The notes beneath the pieces were generated by a model. It had not been told where the DNA came from, did no database searches, and saw only the letters and a list, made by a program, of their open reading frames with translations. The position numbers and the translations under genes were made by a program. Shown here in pieces: positions 53,301 through 63,339 of a DNA stretch of 64,000 nucleotides. Every line of letters begins with the position of its first letter. Position 1 is the stretch's first letter. Origin of the DNA: M3007 sp044226205 (GTDB taxonomy: Bacteria > Bacteroidota > Bacteroidia > Chitinophagales > Saprospiraceae); contig JBGAHL010000029.1 in assembly GCA_044226205.1 (NCBI GenBank), positions 1 through 64,000 of the forward strand, written 5' to 3'.

Positions 53301-53318
53301 ACTTTGAACTACGAACTT

Positions 53319-56072
53319 TTACGGCTTGGCCGTTTTTTTGAAATCACCTGCTTTTACCGAGATCATTTTCGAGTAATCGAGGTGTTTTTTCATGGCGGCG
53401 TTGACTTGTTCGAGCGTCAGGTTATCGACGTTTTGCTCGAAATTTTTATCCCAGCTCATATCCCTTCCGTAAAAGAGGTAATTGCTGAGCGTGTTGGCGA
53501 GCGTAGCGTCGGAGGTGCGGTTCACCTTGCGCGATTTGAGCCAGCCCGATTTGGCGGCCGTGAGTTCGTCGGCGGTAAAACCGTCGTTGGTCACCCGTTC
53601 GATTTCTTCGCGGAAAGTCGTTTCCAGTTTGCCGAGGTTTTCGGGGTTGTAGATCATGAATGCGTTGAAAGAAGCATTCTGATCGAGTGTGCTGGCCGAA
53701 AAATTGCCGCGAACGGTGTAGCTCAGCCCGTCTTTCTGGCGGATGCGGGTAGCCAGGCGGGAGTTGAGGAAGCCGCCGCCGATGATGTAGCCGCCGATGG
53801 TGACAGCCGGGTATTCGGGGTCGTCGTTGCGCATGGCAAAGTGGTAGCCGGCTACGTAGGTCGCATTGGCCTTGTCGGGCGTCTCGATGCTTTTGGTTTG
53901 CGGTTTGGCCGCGTTGTACGGGTCGTCGAGGCGTACGAATTTGGTCGGACTTTTCCAGCCGCCGAAGGCATCGCTCATGGCTTTTTCCACGGTTTTGGCG
54001 TCAAAATCGCCGACCACGGCGCCGGTGGAGGCGTCGTTGCCGCCGTAGAAGCTTTTGTAAAAGCTGCGCACGTCGTCGATTGTCAGGGCCTGCACGGCCG
54101 CGATTTCTTCTTCAATCGTCATGGTGTAGCGCGGGTCGTCCTTGGCGCGACCGGGGTCGGTCATGCGTTGGTACTCGATGTTGGCCAGCATATTCGGGTC
54201 GTTTTTCTGTTCTTCCAGAAAAGCCAGTTGTTCGGTTTTGAGTTTGTCAAATTCCGTGGCGTCGAGAGCGGGTTTGCGCAGAATATCACCCACGAGCCGA
54301 ATAACGGCGGGCAAGTGTTCGCGGTCGGTTTCGATGCTGACCGTCAGGCTGCTGGCGCTGCTAAAGAACGAAACACGCGCCTTTTGCCGGTCAAATTCTT
54401 CCTGGATCTGCTGGCGGCTCATGGTCGTGGTGCCTTTGTCGAGCATATCGCCTACGAAGCCGGCGGCCGTGGCGCGGCCTTTGAGGGTCTCCGGCGAGCC
54501 GAAGCGGAAGGTGAAGGTGGCGTTTACGGCGTCGCCGCGGTTTTCCTTGGGCAAAAGCGCGTATTTAAACCCGCTGGGCAGTTTGCCGCGCGTGGTGCGT
54601 TTTTCGATGTTGTCGGGGCTTGGGTCGAACTCCTCGCCCTGCACGATCGGCGGTTTGCCTTTGTAGTCTTTCAGCAACGCGGCGACATCCGGGGCTTCCG
54701 GCACGTCGGCGCGGTCGGGATTGGCTTCCGGGTAAAAGAAACCCTCGGTGCGGTTGTCGGCTTTCACATAGCGCTGAATGACGCGGTTGACGTCTTCAAC
54801 CGTGACTTTTTCGAGGTTGTCGCGGTACAGGAAGATCAAACGCCAGTCGCCGTAGCCGATGTAGTTGGACAAATTGAGGCCTACGCGGTCGGAGCTTTTG
54901 AAAAACAAATCCCAGCTTTTGAGCAGGCGGGTTTTGGCTTTTTCCACCTCATCAGCGGTCGGCGGGTTCTTTTTCAGGTCTTCAAGGGTGGCCAGCAGGG
55001 TGGTTTGCACGTCCTCGATAGACTGGTCTTTGCGGGCGTCGGCATAGAAGCCCAGCAGGCCGGCTTCGGCGAAACCCGAGGCGCCGCCACTCACGCTGAC
55101 GGCTTTTTTCGAATCGACCAGGGCTTTGTACAGGCGGCCGGAGGGTTCGTCGGTGAGCAGGTTGCCCAGCACGGCCAAGGCGGCGTAGTCGGGGTGCGAA
55201 CCGGCAGGGGTGCGGTACATGCAGGAATACACCTGCACTTCGCCCGTGCGGCGCAGCACGACGGTGCGGCCGCCGTCCTGAATGGGTTCCTGGGTGTAGG
55301 TCGGGATCAGTTGGCGTTCCGGTTTGGGGATTTTGCCAAAGTATTCGACCACGAGGTCGAGGGTTTTTTGTTCGTCGATCTTGCCGGCGATGACCAGCAC
55401 CGCGTTGTCGGGCTGATAGTAGGTGTGGTAGTAGGCCTGAAGGCGCTCGATGGGTGCGCGTTCGATATCCGACTTTTCACCGATGGTGGAGTGGCCGTAG
55501 TTGTGCCACTGGAACACGGCGGCCAGCATGCGTTTGTAGAGCACGGAGCCCGGGTCGTTTTCGCCGCGTTCGTACTCGTTGCGCACCACGGTCATTTCGC
55601 TTTCCAGGTCTTTTTTCGCGATGTAGGAATTGACCATGCGGTCGCTTTCCAGATCGAGTGCCCAGCGCAGGTTTTCGTCGGTGGCGTCGAAGGTTTCGAA
55701 GTAGTTGGTGCGGTCGAAGGACGTGGTGCCGTTGGGGCGTGCGCCGTGTTCGGACAGTTCCTGCGGGATGTTGGGGTGTTTGGGCGTGCCTTTGAACACC
55801 AGGTGTTCGAGCAGGTGCGCCATGCCGGTTTCGCCGTAGCCCTCGTGGCGCGAACCGACTTTGTACGTGATGTTGACGGTGATGATGGGCTTCGATGCGT
55901 CGGGGAAGAGCAGCACGTGCAAGCCATTGGGCAGGGAGTACTCGGTGATGCCTTCCACCGAGGTGATTTTCTGCACGCCGGTTGGCAGGCGCAGCTCTTT
56001 CTGAGCGGAAAGCGGAGCGAGACCTGCCAGCAAAAGGCCCGCTGCGAGAAGGAAACGGCTGACAAAATTCAT
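53319..56072 (-). CDS. M16 (insulinase/pitrilysin) zinc peptidase, exported
   Basis: 917 residues with signal peptide 1-23 (FLLAAGLLLAGLAPLSAQ). The inverted zinc motif HLLEH is at 86-90 and the third ligand Glu166 is in VVRNEYERGEN. Two M16 halves: the N-terminal catalytic half about 40-470 and a C-terminal, non-catalytic half about 510-900, typical of full-length two-domain M16B proteins. It degrades peptides in the periplasm. A single gene whose 3' end abuts the 80-bp tandem repeats. The upstream ~260 bases are shared with the divergently transcribed DGR operon. Confidence 0.93.
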   Translation of the reverse strand: MNFVSRFLLAAGLLLAGLAPLSAQKELRLPTGVQKITSVEGITEYSLPNGLHVLLFPDASKPIITVNITYKVGSRHEGYGETGMAHLLEHLVFKGTPKHPNIPQELSEHGARPNGTTSFDRTNYFETFDATDENLRWALDLESDRMVNSYIAKKDLESEMTVVRNEYERGENDPGSVLYKRMLAAVFQWHNYGHSTIGEKSDIERAPIERLQAYYHTYYQPDNAVLVIAGKIDEQKTLDLVVEYFGKIPKPERQLIPTYTQEPIQDGGRTVVLRRTGEVQVYSCMYRTPAGSHPDYAALAVLGNLLTDEPSGRLYKALVDSKKAVSVSGGASGFAEAGLLGFYADARKDQSIEDVQTTLLATLEDLKKNPPTADEVEKAKTRLLKSWDLFFKSSDRVGLNLSNYIGYGDWRLIFLYRDNLEKVTVEDVNRVIQRYVKADNRTEGFFYPEANPDRADVPEAPDVAALLKDYKGKPPIVQGEEFDPSPDNIEKRTTRGKLPSGFKYALLPKENRGDAVNATFTFRFGSPETLKGRATAAGFVGDMLDKGTTTMSRQQIQEEFDRQKARVSFFSSASSLTVSIETDREHLPAVIRLVGDILRKPALDATEFDKLKTEQLAFLEEQKNDPNMLANIEYQRMTDPGRAKDDPRYTMTIEEEIAAVQALTIDDVRSFYKSFYGGNDASTGAVVGDFDAKTVEKAMSDAFGGWKSPTKFVRLDDPYNAAKPQTKSIETPDKANATYVAGYHFAMRNDDPEYPAVTIGGYIIGGGFLNSRLATRIRQKDGLSYTVRGNFSASTLDQNASFNAFMIYNPENLGKLETTFREEIERVTNDGFTADELTAAKSGWLKSRKVNRTSDATLANTLSNYLFYGRDMSWDKNFEQNVDNLTLEQVNAAMKKHLDYSKMISVKAGDFKKTAKP

Positions 56073-56217
56073 AATGTAAAATGTGGTTTGGTGAAACGAA
56101 CAGGCATGGGTGTCATGTTTGTTGGAAGAGGGGCAAATGAAAGGCGAGTTTCGGGAAAAATTGCGGAAAAGTGTCCTGATAACGCATCATTTGGTCTTTT
56201 GGCTGCCGGAAATTGTC

Positions 56218-56225
56218 TACGTTTG
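56218..56225 (+). promoter_or_regulatory. Candidate -7 box (TACGTTTG) for the DGR operon
   Basis: Exact TAnnTTTG match 109 bases before the target-gene ATG. TTG triplets lie 16 and 24 bases upstream, just outside the preferred spacing. The leader between it and the gene holds a G7 tract (56245-56251) and the palindrome at 56290-56320. Confidence 0.35.
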
Positions 56226-56289
56226 TCAAAAATCCCCTGACGCCGGGGGGGCTGTCACCCGTCGATATCGATGCCGGATCGCAAGTCAA

Positions 56290-56320
56290 GTGCCGGGGTG
56301 ACTTCGAGTCACCCCGGCAC
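56290..56320. repeat. 13-bp perfect palindrome (REP-like) upstream of the DGR target gene
   Basis: GTGCCGGGGTGAC pairs perfectly with GTCACCCCGGCAC around TTCGA, 14 bases before the ATG. Its core is the same as that of the palindrome at 25936-25969, downstream of the EAD11-FGE gene. In RNA it would form a stable hairpin close to the start codon and could limit translation. Confidence 0.75.
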
Positions 56321-56334
56321 TAACACGTCTACCC

Positions 56335-58554
<2,220 letters not shown>

Positions 58555-58664
58555 TCTGGGGGGCGAGCCGACGGAGCGGTGCAAGCGAGGCGAGCGCGAG
58601 GGACGAGCGTCGCCCGCGCGGCACGGCGCCGTCGGCGAGCGTGTTGTGGGCGGTAGCGAGGGGG

Positions 58665-58690
58665 TTTGGGGCGCAGCCCCAAAATTTTTT
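58665..58690 (+). terminator. Terminator or attenuator between target gene and HRDC gene
   Basis: TTTGGGGC pairs perfectly with GCCCCAAA (58665-58672 and 58676-58683) around GCA, followed by ATTTTTT. It lies 110 bases after the target stop and just before the HRDC ribosome-binding site, so it could lower accessory/RT expression relative to the target. The 58555-58664 spacer is GC-rich with many GCGAG words and an 8-bp inverted pair GCCGACGG/CCGTCGGC. Confidence 0.7.
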
Positions 58691-58694
58691 AAAA

Positions 58695-58700
58695 AGGAGG
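58695..58700 (+). promoter_or_regulatory. Strong Shine-Dalgarno site of the HRDC gene
   Basis: AGGAGG five bases before the ATG at 58706. Perfect SD sites are uncommon in Bacteroidota, which favours this start and may reflect transfer of the cassette or compensation for a low transcript level. Confidence 0.75.
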
Positions 58701-58705
58701 TTTTT

Positions 58706-59164
58706 ATGCAATTTAAAATTTTCACGATCCCCATCCTGGGAGGGGAGCCATTCAACGAGGAAATGAACGCGTTTTTGCGCGCACACAGGATCATCTCGGT
58801 GGAGGATGAGTTGGTGCAAAGCGGTAGCGGCGCCTGGTGGGTCTTCAGGGTACAGTACGCGGAAGGGACGGCGGCCGTGCCGGAACGCGCCAGGGTGGAC
58901 TACAAGCAGGTGCTGGATGAGGCGTCGTTTAAGCGTTTTTCGGACTTGCGGGACATTCGCAAAAAAATATCCAAAGACGAGGCCGTTCCTGCATTCGCGG
59001 TCTTCACGGATGAGGAATTGTCTGAATTGGCCAAACTGGATCCCCTTACCGAGGCAGGTATGAAAAGTATCCGAGGAATCGGGGCGCAAAAAGTCGAGAA
59101 ATACGGCCGCTATTTTCTGTTCCAACCAAAGAGTCAAGATTCTACGGATGAAAAGGGCGGGTGA
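58706..59164 (+). CDS. DGR accessory protein with HRDC domain
   Basis: 152 residues. The N-terminal part (1-60, MQFKIFTIPILGGEPFNEEMNAFLRAHRIISVE) is a conserved-looking beta-rich module, and an HRDC domain spans about 72-140 (FKRFSDLRDIRKKISKDEAVPAFAVFTDEELSELA...MKSIRGIGAQKVEKYG). HRDC domains bind nucleic acid in RecQ helicases and RNase D, and HRDC proteins are known partners of a subset of DGR reverse transcriptases that lack Avd. It probably helps cDNA priming, strand exchange or RT loading (inference). Its 3' end overlaps the RT start by 17 bases, so the two are translationally coupled. Confidence 0.85.
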   Translation: MQFKIFTIPILGGEPFNEEMNAFLRAHRIISVEDELVQSGSGAWWVFRVQYAEGTAAVPERARVDYKQVLDEASFKRFSDLRDIRKKISKDEAVPAFAVFTDEELSELAKLDPLTEAGMKSIRGIGAQKVEKYGRYFLFQPKSQDSTDEKGG

Positions 59165-60167
59165 TCTGATGCCGCGTATCCTCGATATGGACAACCTGCG
59201 GCTGGCTTTTTGGAAGGCTTCCAAAGGCAAGCGTTACAGCGGCGAGGTATTGGCATTTCAACAAAACATCGAAGCCAACTTGCATGCCTTGCAGCGCCAA
59301 CTGGCCACCGGCCTGGTGGAGGTGGGCAATTACCGTTATTTCAAAGTATACGAGCCTAAGGAGCGGCAAATCTGCGCCTCGGCTTTCAGCGAACAGGTGT
59401 TGCACCATGCCCTGATGAACGTGTGCCATGATGTGTTCGAGCGCCATTTGGTCTTCGACAGTTATGCCAGCCGCAAAGGCAAGGGCGTGCATGCCGCGTT
59501 GGCGCGCGCCCGATTTTTCACCCGGCGTTATCGCTGGTATTTGAAACTCGACGTGCGCAAGTTTTTCGACTCGGTGCATCACGACGTGCTGAAATCGCAA
59601 CTGGCGCGGCTGTTCAAAGACCCGCGCGTGCTGGAGATTTTCGGCAAAATCATCGACAGCTACGCCGCGTCGCCTGGGCGGGGCTTGCCCATCGGCAATC
59701 TGAGCAGCCAGTACTTTGCCAACCATTTCCTGTCGGGTCTGGATCACTACATCAAAGAAGTGTTGTACATACCAGCCGCCATGCGTTATATGGACGACAT
59801 CGTGCTGTGGCACAACGACAAGGCTGTGTTGAAAGCCGCCCAACGGGCTATTGCCCAATACACCGAAACAGAATTGCGGGGGGCCTTGAAACCCGAAGTA
59901 TTGTCGGCCTCGTCCAGAGGCCTGACTTTTCTGGATTACCGGATTTTCCCCGATCGGACGACCCTGGCGCGTCAAAGCAAGCAGCGTTTTATCCGCAAAT
60001 TCCGCCTGCTTGAACTGCGGTACGATTCGGGCGACTGGGACGAAACCGTGTGCCAGCGGCGCGCCCTGCCACTGTTGGCTTTTTTAGGGCATGCTCGTAC
60101 CAGAAAATTTCGAGAAAGCATAGTTTCGTGCCAACGGCCAAACACCCAAAGGGCGACAACCGCGTGA
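59148..60167 (+). CDS. DGR-type reverse transcriptase
   Basis: 339 residues. The start at 59148 (MKRAGDL...NLRLAFWKASKGKR) matches the usual N-terminus of DGR RTs; an internal ATG at 59169 is possible. Motifs: KERQICASAFSEQVLHHALMN at 71-91, DSYASRKGKGVHAAL at 104-118, catalytic motif A LKLDVRKFFDS (Asp135), GLPIGNLSSQYFANHFLS at 179-196 (the xxxSQ motif typical of DGR enzymes), YMDD at 214-217 (catalytic Asp pair), then RGLTFLDYRIFP. No intron maturase X/thumb extension, protease or integrase domain. It copies the TR RNA with adenine-specific infidelity. Its stop codon (60165-60167) lies inside TR. Confidence 0.95.
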   Translation: MKRAGDLMPRILDMDNLRLAFWKASKGKRYSGEVLAFQQNIEANLHALQRQLATGLVEVGNYRYFKVYEPKERQICASAFSEQVLHHALMNVCHDVFERHLVFDSYASRKGKGVHAALARARFFTRRYRWYLKLDVRKFFDSVHHDVLKSQLARLFKDPRVLEIFGKIIDSYAASPGRGLPIGNLSSQYFANHFLSGLDHYIKEVLYIPAAMRYMDDIVLWHNDKAVLKAAQRAIAQYTETELRGALKPEVLSASSRGLTFLDYRIFPDRTTLARQSKQRFIRKFRLLELRYDSGDWDETVCQRRALPLLAFLGHARTRKFRESIVSCQRPNTQRATTA

Positions 60168-60283
60168 ACCGCGGCGGCTCGTGGAACAACGACGCGCAGA
60201 ACTGCCGCGTCGCCAATCGCAACAACAACACGCCTTCGAACCGCGACAACAATCTCGGCTTCCGCCTCGTTCGCTCCTTCCAG
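60149..60283 (+). other. DGR template repeat (TR)
   Basis: 135 bases (45 codons in the VR frame: KGDNRVNRGGSWNNDAQNCR..., ending LVRSFQ). It has 32 adenines, 20 of them substituted in VR. It is adenine-loaded: 12 codons are Asn (10 AAC, 2 AAT), which cannot become stop codons by adenine mutation. Only the edge codon AAG could yield TAG. The first ~19 bases overlap the RT 3' end. Similarity in this frame continues upstream only weakly, so the 5' boundary is approximate. Confidence 0.95.
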
Positions 60284-60300
60284 ATCACGGGAATGCCGGA
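60280..60300 (+). repeat. 21-bp inverted-repeat arm at the TR end / spacer start
   Basis: Exact reverse complement of 58539-58559. It covers the last 4 TR bases and the start of the TR-RNA spacer, the part that serves as the priming region in the studied Bordetella phage DGR. TR RNA could therefore pair for 21 bp with the target-gene mRNA or the coding strand next to VR. Confidence 0.85.
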
Positions 60301-60389
60301 TGGCAGCCACTGAACAGGTGTTTGTCCAGTCCGACTGCGCTCACGACGCAGGTAGGCAAAGAGCGCTTTCTGGAAATCGGGAAGCCCCC

Positions 60390-60455
60390 GCGCGGCAGTG
60401 TTGGTAGGCTGGTTCGTGGATGCGACGTGACCGAAGGCTCTGCCGCGCTTATTTA
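60390..60455 (+). terminator. Hairpin closing the DGR transcript
   Basis: GCGCGGCAG (60390-60398) pairs perfectly with CTGCCGCGC (60440-60448) across a 41-base loop, followed by TTATTTATT. It would place the end of TR RNA about 170 bases past TR. The sequence 60301-60389 has no gene; it repeats the 10-mer GTCCAGTCCG also found after VR. Confidence 0.5.
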
Positions 60456-60499
60456 TTACTTGAACTCATAAGACCAACTTGCAGTCAAGTCGCCCTGCC

Positions 60500-61117
60500 C
60501 TATCCCCCTGCAAGTCCCTCAAACCGCCATCCTCTCTCCTTGAAATATTCCAGCACCCTCGGCAATGCGTAGCGCAGGCGCGGTTCGGCTTTCAGGCTGT
60601 CGTGAAAAACGACGATCGAACCCGGCTCCACGTGGTCCAGCACATTGCGCAGACAGTCCTCGGGACTGAGCGAAGTGTCGAAATCGCCGCTCAACACGTC
60701 CCACATGACGATTCGGTAACGTCGTTCGAGGTAGGCCCGCTGCCTGGGCAATATGCGCCCGTAGGGCGGCCGGAATAGCGCACTGTCGACCACCTCGGCA
60801 CAGCGGCGGATGTCGCGGAAATACGCGCGGTGTTCGGTGTGCCAGCCGTTGAGGTGGTGGAACGTGTGGTTGCCGGTAGCGTGGCCGGCGTCCAGGATTT
60901 GCCGGTAGATGTCCTGGTGTTTGCGCACATTGTCGCCCACACAAAAAAACGTGGCCGAGGCGGCGTATTGGTCGAGCAGTTCGAGCACCCAGGGGGTGAC
61001 TTCGGGGATGGGGCCGTCGTCGAAAGTCAGGTACAGCACCTTCTCCTCGGGGGGCATTCGCCAAAGAAAGGCAGGCCGGAGCGTTTGAATAATTTTGGGT
61101 GTTTTTACCAAATACAT
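60500..61117 (-). CDS. NodB-family polysaccharide deacetylase
   Basis: 205 residues. NodB homology domain with motif 1 TFDDGP (31-36; Asp33 base, Asp34 metal ligand), motif 2 NHTFHH (83-88; metal His84, His88), motif 3 RPPYG (116-120), a MWDVLSGDFD motif and motif 5 IVVFHDS with the catalytic His. Complete set of catalytic residues. No clear signal peptide; the N-terminus (MYLVKTPKIIQTLRP) may be an uncleaved anchor. It would deacetylate peptidoglycan or exopolysaccharide amino sugars. Divergent from gltX; convergent with the DGR operon, gap about 50 bases after its hairpin. Confidence 0.9.
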   Translation of the reverse strand: MYLVKTPKIIQTLRPAFLWRMPPEEKVLYLTFDDGPIPEVTPWVLELLDQYAASATFFCVGDNVRKHQDIYRQILDAGHATGNHTFHHLNGWHTEHRAYFRDIRRCAEVVDSALFRPPYGRILPRQRAYLERRYRIVMWDVLSGDFDTSLSPEDCLRNVLDHVEPGSIVVFHDSLKAEPRLRYALPRVLEYFKERGWRFEGLAGG

Positions 61118-61173
61118 GGATTTATACCGGTTGGGCGGCCTGATAAGGGGGAGAATTTGCCGGGGAAAACTGC

Positions 61174-61181
61174 TACTTTTG
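61174..61181 (+). promoter_or_regulatory. Candidate -7 box (TACTTTTG) for gltX
   Basis: Exact TAnnTTTG about 195 bases before the gltX ATG. The nearest upstream TTG is only 14 bases away, so support is partial. It would give a long leader containing the 10-bp stem at 61305-61339. Confidence 0.3.
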
Positions 61182-61304
61182 CCCGAAAGTTAGTATTTGT
61201 GACATTATTTCACCGATTTGAATAGCAGGACGCTTCGTTTGAATATTTTTTAACAGCCGTTTTTGCCGCCTCACAGTCGGTTTTTTATAAAAAACAACGC
61301 TACG

Positions 61305-61339
61305 AGCCCGATGAAGTTTGACTCGAACCTCATCGGGCT
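61305..61339 (+). repeat. Hairpin in the gltX leader
   Basis: AGCCCGATGA pairs perfectly with TCATCGGGCT around a 15-base loop, 36 bases before the gltX ATG. It has no T tract directly after it. It could be a leader structure or the end of an untranslated upstream transcript; no T-box (tRNA anticodon-reading) features were seen. Confidence 0.5.
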
Positions 61340-61375
61340 GTTTATCCTCCATCTCCTGAAACGCCTCTGTCATCC

Positions 61376-62905
61376 ATGACTGTTCGTGTTCGATTTGCCC
61401 CTTCGCCTACCGGCGCGCTCCACATCGGTGGCGTTCGGACGGCCCTGTACAACTACCTTTTTGCACGCAAACACGGCGGCACATTTATCCTCCGTATTGA
61501 AGATACCGACCAGGGCCGCTATGTGCCCGGCGCCGAAGAATACATCATCGAATCGCTGCGCTGGTTCGGCCTGTCGCCCGACGAAGGCGTAGGCTTCGGC
61601 GACGGCCCCGGCGGCCCCTACCGCCAAAGCGACCGCAAGGCCATTTACCGCGAATACGCCGAAAAACTCGTGGCCCGAGGCCATGCCTACTACGCGTTCG
61701 ATACGCCCGAAGCGCTCGAAGCGCGCCGCGCGGCGGAAGAAAATTTCACCTGCAATTTTCGCACCCGCGACAGCCTCGACAACAGCCTGAACCTCCCCGC
61801 CGAAACCGTGCAACAGCGCCTTTCAGCCGGCGAGGCATACGTGATTCGCCTCAAAGTGGACCCTGGCCGCGACATTCTGGTGCAGGACCTGATCCGCGGC
61901 GATGTCGTATTTCAAAGCGACGAACTCGACGACAAGGTGCTGCTCAAGGCCGACGGCATGCCGACCTACCACCTGGCCAATATCGTGGACGACCACCTCA
62001 TGCGTATCACCCACGTGATCCGCGGCGAAGAGTGGCTGCCCAGCACGGCGCACCACGTGCTGCTGTACGAAGGCTTCGGCTGGGTGGATACGATGCCCCG
62101 ATTTGCCCACCTGCCGCTGATCCTCAAACCCGTCGGCAACGGCAAACTCAGCAAACGCGACGGCGCCAAATTCGGCATGCCGGTATTCCCCTTGTCGTGG
62201 AAGGGCGCGACTGAGGAAGAAAGTTTTACCGGCTTCCGCGAAACCGGCTTTTTGCCTTCCGCAGCGCTCAATTTCCTTGCACTGCTGGGCTGGCACCCGG
62301 GCGGCGATCAGGAAATTTTCAGCCTCGACGAACTTGTCCAGGCTTTTTCCATCGAGCATATCGGTAAAAGCGGGGCGCGTTTTGATTATGATAAAGCAAA
62401 ATGGTTCAACCAGAAATACATACAAGCTACTGATAATGCCGAGCTGGCCCGTCTCATCGGACCCTACGCTGAAAAAGCCGGCTACCGCTCCGACGACGCT
62501 TACCTGACCCAGGTGGCGGCATTGATGAAAGAACGGGTCACGTTCCTGCCCGATTTTACGGCACAGGGCAGCTACCTGTTCGAACCTGTACAGGAATACG
62601 ACCTCGATACTGTCCGGAAAAAATGGAACGCTGCACAGCAGCCGGTTTTCGAGGCCCTGATCGCTGTGGTGGAAAGTGCCGGCGATTTTTCAGGACCGGC
62701 GCTGGAAGAATCCGTGAAGCATTTTATCCACGAAAAGAATCTTAAACCCGGCGACGTTTTGCCTTTGCTGCGCCTTGCCCTGGCCGGCACCATGAAAGGC
62801 CCCGCTGTGTTCGATATGGCGGCCTTGCTGGGTAAAGACGAAACCGTGCAGCGCCTGCGGCGCGCAGTCGACGTGTTCAACGAAGCTGCCGTTTCGGCCG
62901 GTTGA
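61376..62905 (+). CDS. gltX: Glutamate--tRNA ligase
   Basis: 509 residues, class I aminoacyl-tRNA synthetase that charges tRNA-Glu. N-terminal RVRFAPSPTGALHIGGVRTALYNYLF carries the HIGH-type motif HIGG (16-19). The RIEDTDQ motif and GxPTYHLANIVDDHLM are present. The KMSKS loop is KLSKR (257-261) in GNGKLSKRDGAKFG. The C-terminal anticodon-binding helical domain is about 330-505. The start ATG leaves almost no residues before the Rossmann fold, as in the family. A small 60-residue gene follows after 52 bases and may be in the same transcript. Confidence 0.97.
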   Translation: MTVRVRFAPSPTGALHIGGVRTALYNYLFARKHGGTFILRIEDTDQGRYVPGAEEYIIESLRWFGLSPDEGVGFGDGPGGPYRQSDRKAIYREYAEKLVARGHAYYAFDTPEALEARRAAEENFTCNFRTRDSLDNSLNLPAETVQQRLSAGEAYVIRLKVDPGRDILVQDLIRGDVVFQSDELDDKVLLKADGMPTYHLANIVDDHLMRITHVIRGEEWLPSTAHHVLLYEGFGWVDTMPRFAHLPLILKPVGNGKLSKRDGAKFGMPVFPLSWKGATEEESFTGFRETGFLPSAALNFLALLGWHPGGDQEIFSLDELVQAFSIEHIGKSGARFDYDKAKWFNQKYIQATDNAELARLIGPYAEKAGYRSDDAYLTQVAALMKERVTFLPDFTAQGSYLFEPVQEYDLDTVRKKWNAAQQPVFEALIAVVESAGDFSGPALEESVKHFIHEKNLKPGDVLPLLRLALAGTMKGPAVFDMAALLGKDETVQRLRRAVDVFNEAAVSAG

Positions 62906-62957
62906 TTGCCGTCCGGTGGGTGACTTTCAACATTCCTTGCGTTAAAAACCAAATTAT

Positions 62958-63140
62958 ATGGCCAAGAAAACAAAAACCAAAGCGCCTGAAAAAGCCAAAG
63001 CGAAGGTGCATCGCGACATCAAGGACATGGATATCCGGGTGAATGAATTTGGCGAAATTGTACGCGATTACAAGGTGGAAGATATCAACGCCTTTTTAAA
63101 TGAAAAGGTAAAGGATAAAAAACTAAGCGGTGACGAGTAA
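62958..63140 (+). CDS. Small lysine-rich hypothetical protein
   Basis: 60 residues. A Lys/Ala-rich start (AKKTKTKAPEKAKAKV) is followed by a more structured MDIRVNEFGEIVRDYKVEDINAFLNE segment and a charged tail. No signal peptide or membrane segment. I recognise it only as resembling small conserved Bacteroidota proteins of unknown function. Same strand as gltX, 52 bases downstream. Confidence 0.7.
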   Translation: MAKKTKTKAPEKAKAKVHRDIKDMDIRVNEFGEIVRDYKVEDINAFLNEKVKDKKLSGDE

Positions 63141-63339
63141 ACCCTTTCGGGGTTCGCATTGCATGGCCCGTCTTTCTTTTTTAATCTTGCAGAACTTAAA
63201 GCGTGCTTAAAATTCAAGGCCCGGCAGGAAACGGTAAATATCAACCGCAGCCGCCGATGCAAAGTTTTTTGTCACGTGTTTATCTCCATGAACATTGCGA
63301 TCCCAGTATCCCAACTGGCCGCATTTGAAATCCAACAGT

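Noticed and set aside
53304..56240. 978-codon plus-strand ORF over M16
   Set aside because: Antisense shadow of the M16 peptidase, which has its zinc motif and signal peptide on the minus strand.
59148..60167. Retron or group II intron reverse transcriptase
   Set aside because: The RT sits next to a proven TR/VR pair with adenine-only differences and has the xxxSQ motif. No msr/msd, no maturase domain and no intron ends were found.
60050..60313. 87-codon ORF containing TR as a gene of its own
   Set aside because: Its C-terminal half is the TR read in the VR frame and its N-terminal half is the RT gene in another frame; it is template sequence, not an independent coding region.
61305..61339. 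T-box riboswitch upstream of gltX
   Set aside because: Only one simple hairpin is present; no specifier loop, no conserved T-box sequence and no terminator/antiterminator pair.
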